A DNA stretch of 64,000 nt from Burkholderia guangdongensis (GTDB lineage: Bacteria > Pseudomonadota > Gammaproteobacteria > Burkholderiales > Burkholderiaceae), in NCBI RefSeq assembly GCF_013403875.1, contig NZ_JACBNX010000011.1, forward strand, positions 1-64,000, given 5' to 3'. Within the stretch, counting starts at the first letter, position 1, and each line of letters begins with the position of its first letter. The position numbers and the translations under genes are program-made. Positions 1 to 8,300 of this stretch are shown here, piece after piece. The notes under the pieces are model-generated. The model had not been told where the DNA came from, did not search any database, and saw only the letters and a program-made list of their open reading frames with translations.

Positions 1-353
1 CCGGTGAAGCGCCGCTCGCCTTTGGCAATCAGCACCGGATCGAACGTCCCTTCGCGGTCGCGGGGAATCTCGACGTCGAGCAGGTCGTCGTCGGTCGCAA
101 CGCGCTTGCGGCTCGTGCCATTGCGGTGGTTTGTACTGCCAGCCGGCTTGGCTTCGCCCTTCTCGTAGCCCAGGTGGTGGGCCAACTCGCCGCCCAGTGC
201 GCGCTCGAAGATCGCCTTCTTGAGCGCGGCAAGCTGCTCGTTGATCGTCGCCCGGTCCAGCGTCCCGGGCATCAGTTGCTTGATCAGCTCCGGGTCAAGG
301 TTCAAGCCCTTGCCCGGTTCAATCGTCACTTCTTCCTTGCGTTTGCGTGGCAT
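1..353 (-). CDS. IS256-family (mutator-type) transposase, N-terminal part, cut by window edge
   Basis: The reading frame opens at an ATG (353) preceded by AAGGAG about seven bases upstream and runs without a stop to base 1, giving 117 codons. The product begins MPRKRKEEVTIEPGKG and continues with an ELIKQLMPGTLDRATINEQL stretch, then ALKKAIFERALGGELAHHLG and a TNHRNGTSRKRV segment. These are hallmarks of the start of IS256-family transposases (PF00872), DDE enzymes that move their element by a copy-out route. The catalytic aspartates lie beyond the window. It inserted next to an orphan CdiA fragment, so it probably interrupted a former toxin cassette. Whether the element is intact cannot be judged from here. 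Confidence 0.85.
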   Translation of the reverse strand, partial: MPRKRKEEVTIEPGKGLNLDPELIKQLMPGTLDRATINEQLAALKKAIFERALGGELAHHLGYEKGEAKPAGSTNHRNGTSRKRVATDDDLLDVEIPRDREGTFDPVLIAKGERRFT

Positions 354-412
354 AAAGTGGCTCCTTGGCCATCAGTTTATGCCTCACACACAAGGTTCCG
401 GATAGGCTCCAT
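1..412 (-). mobile_element. IS256-family insertion sequence, one end inside the window
   Basis: The transposase gene (1-353) has a short untranslated lead of about 60 bases. Similarity to the CdiA pre-toxin segment of this window stops at about 445. The sequence at about 380-412, read on minus as GGAGCCTATCCGGAACCTTG followed by TGTGTGAGGC, has the look of an IS256-type terminal inverted repeat. The other end is outside the window, so neither the exact boundary nor the target duplication can be fixed. Confidence 0.6.
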
Positions 413-652
413 GGGCTCGACACGCCACACCAATATTGCACAGCGATTCAGACAACCCACGATGCTCCGAATCTCGTAATCGTGCTTCCCGCCCGATGCC
501 TCGGCCGTCTGCTTGTCCGAGTTCCTCAGTATCTCGGCAACGATCCGCGCTTCCGCATCCCGCTCGCGGATGCCGAGTTCCTTCGCGACAGTCTTCGCGT
601 GCCGCTTCGCCTTATCGCATTCGCTCTGGTGAAGCCACCGATTAAACCGCAC
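413..652 (-). pseudogene. Orphan CdiA pre-toxin segment, truncated by the IS256 element
   Basis: A frame opening at GTG (652) encodes RFNRWLHQSECDKAKRHAKT, then VAKELGIRERDAEARIVAEI and LRNSDKQTAEASGGKHDYEI before IVGC. This matches cdiA residues of about 2646-2710 in the same window nearly residue for residue. After the IVGC cysteine the similarity ends, and the frame reads into the insertion sequence and stops at 377. It lacks the signal, the TPS domain and a toxin tail, so it cannot act alone. Known CDI loci often carry such displaced cdiA-CT fragments, which can recombine with the main gene. The GTG shares its first base with the last base of the preceding gene's TAG stop. Confidence 0.75.
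445..647 (-). repeat. Orphan copy of the cdiA pre-toxin repeat
   Basis: About 200 bases here match the stretch at about 3016-3217 inside cdiA in the same orientation, with scattered single-base differences and no obvious indels. The pair is a ready substrate for homologous recombination, which would delete everything between the copies or exchange CdiA tails. Confidence 0.8.
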
Positions 653-1227
653 TAAATGGCCACGAACCGATTCCGAATAGCCTTAATGCCTTGTGCGGCG
701 AGATAACCGACCACGGCGAGCAACGCTGAAAATGGGAAACCAGCAAACCAGAGTTGCGGCGGCTGCCCGTTGAGCATCCCGAAGGGGAGCATAAGCGACC
801 ACGCAAGAAGCGACGAGAAACAGACATGGACGAGCGGCTCTTTCGTCACTCGCATTGCAAGGATGCCATAGGTCAAAGGAGTCAACACGACATTAGCCGA
901 CATCAGCGCGATGACGGCCATCGGGCTTTCACGCAACAGATAACCGATAAATGCGCCCAACATTGGCGGCATTAATGCAATCAGCAAGAACGGAAAGAAC
1001 CAACGCCCCGTTTCCAGACGCCAGTCGTTCGGCAAATCGGCAAGCGCATTTAGCTTCCGCCCAATGCGACGAAATATTCCGAAACCCAATGCACTGGCGC
1101 CTCCCGCCATGAACATAACCCGAAAATCAAAATCCGCCGAGCGAATGAAAGGCGCCCCAAATCCCTCGAACAAGGAAATTGCCAATACAGCCCCGAAAAT
1201 CGAATAAACCAATACCCTATTTTTCAT
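652..1227 (-). CDS. Multi-helix inner-membrane protein in the CDI tail region; possible displaced immunity protein
   Basis: The 191-residue product starts MKNRVLVYSIFGAV. It has about six hydrophobic segments, near residues 5-25, 36-53, 76-98, 102-125, 132-152 and 160-180, separated by short Arg/Lys-bearing turns. I do not recognise a named family. It lies between cdiI and an orphan pre-toxin fragment, and its TAG stop overlaps the GTG of that fragment by one base. That is the position normally taken by an immunity gene belonging to a previous toxin tail. Base composition is clearly more AT-rich than the core genes, fitting an imported cassette. The immunity role is inference from position and membrane topology; a small transporter or holin-like function cannot be excluded. 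Confidence 0.65.
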   Translation of the reverse strand: MKNRVLVYSIFGAVLAISLFEGFGAPFIRSADFDFRVMFMAGGASALGFGIFRRIGRKLNALADLPNDWRLETGRWFFPFLLIALMPPMLGAFIGYLLRESPMAVIALMSANVVLTPLTYGILAMRVTKEPLVHVCFSSLLAWSLMLPFGMLNGQPPQLWFAGFPFSALLAVVGYLAAQGIKAIRNRFVAI

Positions 1228-1645
1228 ATCTCAACCAGCCCTCTCTAATTTTTAAATCTTCCCAGCGAAATAATTTCCGCCACATCAACACACCAATTCA
1301 CCACCAAAGCTCAGCCCAATAATCGGCCACATGGCGGCTCACGATCGCCCCCGAGTTTCCCGCGATCACTTTCATATCATTGCCGCACAACTGCCAATTA
1401 AACCAATCCAAATTCATTTGCAAATTCCGGAAGCGTCACCTCCATATTTCATTGAGAAGCCGTAAACTTCGCGAGGTAGCCCGAGAGAGCTATCTACGTC
1501 AGAGTCAAATCAATTGTCGCAATAATTTTATTCTTACGGAGCATAAAATGATCTTTTTCGACGCGCTTATCCATCCACCCTCGATCTAGCAGCGCCACCC
1601 GATATTTATCCGCAAGTTTATGATTCCACGAATTTTTCAATATGT
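1228..1645. other. AT-rich intergenic region with no convincing gene
   Basis: These 418 bases separate the 74-residue and 191-residue membrane proteins. A sampled 60-base stretch (1381-1440) is about 45% GC, far below the core genes of the window. Short frames exist on both strands, but none has a ribosome site or recognisable product. It is probably decayed cassette DNA. Confidence 0.5.
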
Positions 1646-1870
1646 TTACGTACAGCAACGCACCGCCAAATTTTGCATTCGAATATTGGAGATCAACCGC
1701 CCCCCTTCATGCAAGGCGTAATCCATGTCTGCGCTCATCGCAGCCAGCTTCATCTTGGATTCCAGCCTCGATGGATTTTCAACCCCAAATATCAAGGACG
1801 CAATTACGCAAATCAGAACCCACACACCGATCAGAACAGTTCTCCAACTCCAACGACTAACGATTTTCAT
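1646..1870 (-). CDS. Small single-helix membrane protein, unknown function
   Basis: The 74-residue product starts MKIVSRWSWRTVLIGVWVLI. A strong hydrophobic helix spans residues 10-29 and the tail is soluble. The start is set by AGGGA six bases before the ATG; a longer open frame reaches 2050 but lacks a ribosome site and is not membrane-like. It follows cdiI on the same strand in AT-rich DNA. Position and topology suggest a displaced immunity or accessory gene of the CDI locus, but there is no recognised family. The odd cysteine pair at the C-terminus could mean the gene is a truncated remnant. Confidence 0.5.
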   Translation of the reverse strand: MKIVSRWSWRTVLIGVWVLICVIASLIFGVENPSRLESKMKLAAMSADMDYALHEGGRLISNIRMQNLAVRCCT

Positions 1871-2032
1871 TGCCAATCCCTGGGATAGTAAAGATTTGTT
1901 CTCCCCCCGATCACAACTACCGGATCGGCAATCGCGAGGTGACCGAACAAGAGATCCAGGACCGGATCCACGACGAAGAACAATTCGCCACCGAACGACG
2001 GCCTCGACGTCGCCCTCGTTCGAAACAGGCAT

Positions 2033-2068
2033 GAACACCAAGCCCGGCATCGACCGGGCTCGGTGTTC
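2033..2068 (-). terminator. Long hairpin after cdiI, probable transcription terminator
   Basis: Read on minus, GAACACCGAGCCCGG pairs with CCGGGCTTGGTGTTC across a six-base loop, giving a 15-bp stem with one G-U wobble. It begins four bases past the cdiI stop. There is no clean T tract, so termination may be partial or Rho-assisted. Confidence 0.6.
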
Positions 2069-2071
2069 AGA

Positions 2072-2323
2072 CTAGCGACCTGATCTCTTCTTTTCGCAAA
2101 ACCACGTCACTGTTCCCGCGAACAAACTGAACAGCACAATGAACACCGCCATTCGGCCCGCGCGATTCCACGTCGGCAATTGATACGGGATGTCGTACAG
2201 CAACCATTGCAGTGCGGGGCCAGCGATCAGTTCGCTGATAGGAATGCAGATTCCCATAATAATCAGCCAAAGCAACGCATTGTGCATCCAACGGAACCAT
2301 TCAAAGCTTGTCTTCGACTTCAT
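2072..2323 (-). CDS. cdiI: CdiI-type immunity protein candidate, two-helix membrane protein
   Basis: The 83-residue product starts MKSKTSFEWFRWMHNALLWL. It has hydrophobic segments at about residues 14-36 and 57-76 and a basic tail (CEKKRSGR), so it should sit in the inner membrane with both ends inside. Its ATG overlaps the cdiA TGA as ATGA, so translation is coupled to the toxin gene, as expected for a cognate immunity gene that must be present before the toxin. It has no Shine-Dalgarno of its own. A membrane-resident immunity protein suits a toxin tail that acts on the membrane, and the cdiA tail is indeed glycine-rich and hydrophobic. Toxin-immunity cognacy is inferred from position only. 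Confidence 0.7.
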   Translation of the reverse strand: MKSKTSFEWFRWMHNALLWLIIMGICIPISELIAGPALQWLLYDIPYQLPTWNRAGRMAVFIVLFSLFAGTVTWFCEKKRSGR

Positions 2324-5300
2324 TTCTTAACAGTGCCTCCGTCGAGCTTGTTCTGAACAGCCGCTCCCGTTTTCTCCTGTATTGCGCCCCCAACTACTCC
2401 GCCCGCCCACGATGGAACAGCACTCGGCGGGACATATTTCGACATCCCCAGACCAACGTCCTGCCACTCTTGCCGGTACCAAGGGTTCAGCACGCCATTG
2501 AGCTTGCCCTCAACCTTGGCACCAATCGGATACCCGATCGCCGTCCCAACCGCAGCACCCGCCATCGCCCCATTCGGGTTCTGACCTTGTAACGCCGAAC
2601 CAGTCAACGCCCCGCCCACGCCCATCAGGAACACCGGACCGAACCGCATCCCTGTCGATATCGCTCCGGTCACGCCCGACAACGTGAAGCTCGTCCAGTC
2701 GAACGGCTGACCGCTCGCGATTTGCACGCCGCCGTTCGCTCCCAAGCCAAGCAGTGCACCGGCGCCCATCATTCCCGCCGAAGCCAGCGGGCCGCTCGTC
2801 ACCACACCAAGCCCGATCATCCCCACACCGGCAACCGTCGCTCCCACCGGATCCTTCTGGATGTTCGACGTCACCAACTCGTTATACGTCTGCCCTTGAC
2901 CCAACTGCTGCTGCCCACGGTCATACGCGTCCTGATTCGGCTTGATGTATTGGCCGTTGTAATCGTGATTCGCATACTGCGGATCGTTCTTGTAACCATC
3001 GCAATTCAAGTTCTGGCAACCCACGATCCGCCGAATCTCGTAGTCGTGCTTCCCGCCCGACGCCTCCGCCGTCTGCTTGTCCGAGTTCTTCAGTATCTCG
3101 GCAACGATCCGCCCTTCCGCTTCCAGCTCGCTGATGCCAAGTTCCTTCGCGACAGTCTTCGCATGACGCTTCGCCTTATCGTATTCGCTCTGGTGAAGCT
3201 GTCTGTTGAACCGATCCACACTCGCCCCCACCAACGCCCCGGTCCCACCACCCACCACCGCCCCCGCGGCCCCGGCGATCGCATTCGCGGCCACATTCCC
3301 CAACATCTGATCAACATCATCATTCCCGGTCACGCCCTTCATCGACCGCCCGACCTCCTCAAGCGTCGGAGCCAACCCCGCCGACACCCCCGCCCCCACC
3401 GCACCACCCACCGCTCCGAGCCCACCACCGGTCAACCCGCCCGTCACCGCTCCGCCCGCTGCATGCGCGGTCACACGATACCGCCCACCTTCCGCCCAGC
3501 GCTCCGCCTCCCGCCGATACCGCGCCGCCTTCTCCGGATCGCTCGCCTGCTCCGCCGCCTGTTCCGCGCTCGCCTTCTGCTGGTCCGCGAACGCGCCGAT
3601 CTGCTTCGCGATCGTCTCCGCCGCCACCTGCGCCGCGCTCATCAGGTCGGCCTGCTTGCCGAGCACATCCTGCAGATCCGGTGTCTGCGACACCGTCCCG
3701 TTCAGGTTCGTCGTATCGCGATTCAGCGTCGCGAGATCCTGCTTCTGATTCGCCGGATCCGTGAGCGTGATCGCCCCTTCGCTGACCGCGCTGCGCGTCC
3801 ATGCGCCGTCACTCCCGCTCTCGCTGACGAACATCGGCAACGCGCCGCCCGGATTCGCATTCCGCTTTTCGCCCTGCTTCTCGCCCTGCTGCTCGCCCTT
3901 CTGCTCACCCGGCTTCCCGCCCTGCACCGGCTTCCGCGAATCGACGCCCCGCGTCTTGTAGTTCGCACCACCGTCCCCGACGCCGCCCCCCGCGCTCACG
4001 CCGGCACTGCTCGCGCGGTAATCCGAATGATTCCGCACGTCTTCGAAGCTGATCGTGCCCGTCGTCAGGTGATTCCTGTCCCGTGTCGCATCACTCGCGA
4101 TATACGCCCCCTTCAGATCCGTATTCCCCGTCACGCGAATATCGAACCCGTCGTCACCCGCCTGAATCCCCGACTGCTCGTTCACGCCCGCATAGCTTCC
4201 GCTCGCGCGCCCCTTCTGCATGCTGAAGCTGCCGCTCGCGCCGCCAAGGCTCGCGCTGAAGCCGCCGCCGATGCTCGTCTGATGCGCGGCGCTGCGGCTC
4301 GTGTCCTGCACGCTCTCGAGATTCAGATTCCCGCCGATGTCCGCGGTCACCCGCTTCCCGCGCACGTTCGCACCGGCGACGTTCGTATCGCCGCCGCTGA
4401 CGATCGCGAGCTTCCCGCTCGCGACGATGTGCGTGTTGTTCTGCGTAGCCGCATCCGAGTTCGCGTCGCCGTGCGCGCGCGACATCGCACCCGACACGCC
4501 GAATCCACCCGTCCCGACCGATACGCCGACGTTCATGCTCGCCGACTCGTTCCAGCTGCGTGTGCGGTCCGTATCCGTGCTGCCGACGAGATTGACCTTG
4601 TCGCTCGCCTGCAGCCGCACGTTCGTCGCATACACGTCGGAGCCGCGAATCGTCACATTGCCCTGCCCGTCGGCCTTGTCGCCGGTCGCGACAAACCTGA
4701 CGCCACCGCCCGCCTTCACGCTGCTGCCCGCGTGCTGCAAGCTGTCCTCGGTGAACGTCGTCTTGCTGCGCGATGAACCGAAGCTGATTTCGAGCTTGCC
4801 TTCCGGCATCTTCCCGGCGGCGGACATCGCCGCCGCATCCTTCGCGGCAAGCACCGAATCGACGCCGCTGCCCGCCGCCGCGATCGCATGCAGCGCCGCC
4901 GCGCGACCGTCGCGACTAGCGGCCACCCCCTGCGCCTGCTGATTCACGTTCTGCACGGCATCGATCACCGGCGCCTTGATCCCGATCGAGATGCCGGTGC
5001 TCTTCATTTCATGCGTCTCGTCGTGATGCCGGCTCGTCTGCGCGGCGTCGACGATCACTTCCTTCGCGACGCCGGTCACGTCGCGCCCGGCGATGACGTC
5101 CGACCCGGTCACGTGCAACGCGTTGCCAGCCCGCATATGTACGCTGCCGCCGGTGCTGCCGATCAGGCTGCCTTGCGTGCCGAGCACCGTGTCGCGGCTC
5201 GTGTCGGTCGTGCGGGTCGTCCCATACGACACACCGACGCCCGCGCTGCCGAGCCCCGACTTCTTCACGTCGCTGAAGTGATGCTCGCTCGACGCGGTCT

Positions 5301-8300
5301 GCGCGGTCGTGATCGACAGATTGCGCCCCGCGACAAGCTCCACGTCGCCGCTGCCGGCAACGGTCGCGGCCTTCGCGGTGACGTCGCGCCCCGCGACGAC
5401 CGTCATCGTATCGCCCGACAGCGTCGTGCCGACCGCATTCGTATAGCTACCCGAATCAATCGTGTGCGTCGACTTCGACGACAACAACCCGCTCTCTTTG
5501 CGGTAGCGCTCGTCGTATGCGCTCGCGCTGTGCTCGCCGGCGTTCAGGTTCACGTCACGGCCCGCGCTGACGCCGATCGCACCCGCCGCGCCCACATACG
5601 CGGCGGTCGCGTTGACGTCGCGGCCCACCGCGATCGCGAGCCCACCGCCCGCCGCAATCTGCGTGCCGGCATCGATCGTTCGTTCGCGTGTGGAGCGATT
5701 GCGGCCGTCCCAGTTCGTCGCATCGCGGCTGCTTTGCCGCACCGCGTTCAGATTCACGTCGTTGCCGGCGACGAGCGCCGCATTGCCCGTCGTCGCGATC
5801 GCCGCCGCGTTCGCGTTCAGGTCGCGGCCCGCCTGCACGTGCAACGTGCCCGCGTTGATCGCCGACACGCGATCGATCCCGGTGGCCTCTCCGTTCGCAC
5901 TACGCGCGGTGCGCGTCGTGCTCGTCAGATTCAGATCGCGGCCTGCCGACAGCGCGACCGCGTTCCCCTGAATCAACCCGCCCAGATTGCTCAGATCCTG
6001 CTTCGCTTTCGCATTGATCGAACCACCCACGAGCGTGCCGCGATTCTCGATCGAATCGGCGCGAATGATCGTCAGGCGCCGGCTCGCGATCGTCCCGGAA
6101 TTCTCGTACGTGCCCTGCGCGTCGACCTGCACGTCCCGGCCCGCGATGATCGTCCCGTCGCCGGTCACGTCCGCCGCGTGCGCGCGCAGATAGACCTGCG
6201 GCACGAGCACCGTCTGCCGGCTGCCGTCCGGCAGCGTCGCGGACTGTTCGACGAGCCACACGATGTCGCTCGTCAGCGCCGCCATCTGCGTATCGGTCAG
6301 CGCGGTGCCGATGTTCAGCCCGAACTGCCGCGCCGCGTCGACGCCGTTCGCGAGCAGCGCCTGATACTGGCGCTGGTTGTCCGTGTAGTCGCCAACGAAG
6401 CGCTGGCCGGTCGCGCGAATCACTTGTTGCTGGATCAGCTGCTGCTCGTAGAAGCCGTCTCCGATCCGCTTGAGCACCGTGCCCGGATCGATCTTCAACG
6501 CATCGAGCATCGTGTCGCTCGACAGCCAGCTCCGGTAGTCGGCGAAGCGCGGATCGGTCTCGACGACGAAGCGGCTTCCCGGATCGCGCACGACGCGGTA
6601 GAGCGCGTTGTTCGGCACGCGCGTGTCCGGCGCGACCGTGCGCACGACATTGCCGCCAACGTTCGCGTTCACCGGCGGGATCACGTCCGGCGCGACGCCA
6701 CCGATGCCACCGATTCCGCCGATTCCGCCGATTCCGCCGACGGCGCCGATGCCACCGCCCATGCCGACATCCGCACCGCCCGCGCCATCCCCGCGCGTGC
6801 CGGCAATCACGCTCACGCTAACCCCGCTCGTGCCTTGCGCGGCCGCCGCGTCGGCGGCGACCTGCTTCACCGGCTCGACGCGTTTCGCCGGGTCCTGCGC
6901 GAAGACCGGCAGCTCGAACGTGCGCGGCGGAATCGCGGGCACGAAATCGGCGCGACTGGCCTTGCGCGTGTCGCCCTTGCCGAAGCCGCCCGATTCCACC
7001 CACGTCGTCCATGCGTTGCCGGTACCGGTGAAGGTCTCGGTGCCCCACGCGCCTTCGTTGTGCACGTTGGTCGGATGATTGCGGTCGCCCGCGAAGATCC
7101 AGCTCTTGTCGTTCACGCCGGACGGCGTATCGATCTTCATCTTGCCGCCCGACGTAACGACGCCCGGTTGCGACGCGATCACGGTGTCCTTCGCCGACGT
7201 CAGGGCGACATCATGCACGGTCCAGCGATCGACGAGATGCGCGTCCACGTCGCGGTCATACGCGGCGATCGCCGCATTCAGCGCCCGATGCGCGCCGCTC
7301 CACTGCGCGACCTTCTCCTTGATCGGCGCGCACACGGCCGCCGACGATTCGGCACACGACGTCGGTTTTTTAAGGGGCGGCAAATTCACGCCCATGTCCT
7401 TATCGGTCGGGATTTTCAGCGCGAACCAGCCTTTCGGGCCGGGAATGCCGTCGGAGCTGACAGAACCTTCTTTAAGGCTGCCGTTCCTCGCCGGCGCGTC
7501 GACGAACGCGTCCGGCCACGGCTGTTGCGGCTGCGCGATGCCGAACGCGTCCCACAATGCCGGGTCCATCTCGCGGTAGATCTCCGGATACAGCTCGTCG
7601 GTGCCGGCGATCCGCCCGAACGGTCGCATCGCGGCCGAGTTGATGTAGCCGGCGACGCCGTTATGCGTGAAGCGCCCGAACTTCTCGCGCGGATACGCGT
7701 CCGACGGCAGCAACAGGCGCTTCTGATCGTCCTCGTCGAGGCCCCACGTGTAGTCGTCGCCCGGCTTGATCTGGTGATTGTTCTTCTGATACAGAAAGAC
7801 GTCCGACGCGTCGATGTCGTCGGGCGCCCCGTCCAGGCGATACCAGATTCGCTTGCTGGTCCCGCCTTCAATCTTCTCGGTTCTGAAATCCGCGTTGAGG
7901 TTCTCGAAGCGGTCGGTCACGATCGTCAGGGCGCCGCCCGCGTCGATCTGCGCGCCTTTGTTCGTCACGATGCCGGCCGCGCCCGTCGCGCGGCGCGCAT
8001 CGTCGAGCGCGCCGCCGATGCGGATGTCCCCGCTTGCGTGGATCAACGCGTTCTCATGATTCAGCACGGTGCCGGCGCCGATGTCGAGATCGCCGCGCGA
8101 CGCGATCACGCCCGCGACTGACTGCGCGTTCCGGCCGTTCGTCACCTTGCGCGCGCCGAGCGCGACCGTGTCGCCGTAGATGCGGCCGGTGTTGTCGACA
8201 ACATCGCCGGCCGTCACCTTCGTCGCGCCGCCGTCGATCAGACCTTCGTTGACGACGCCCCGGTTCGCGTGCACGTTCGTCGCGCCATTGCCGACGATTT

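Noticed and set aside
1380..1589. 69-codon plus-strand frame in the AT-rich gap of the CDI tail
   Set aside because: No Shine-Dalgarno, opposite to the operon, and expected by chance in AT-rich decayed DNA.
1871..2050. N-terminal extension of the 74-residue membrane protein
   Set aside because: The extension is Arg/Gly-rich, runs through the terminator hairpin and has no ribosome site, whereas the internal ATG has AGGGA at the right distance.
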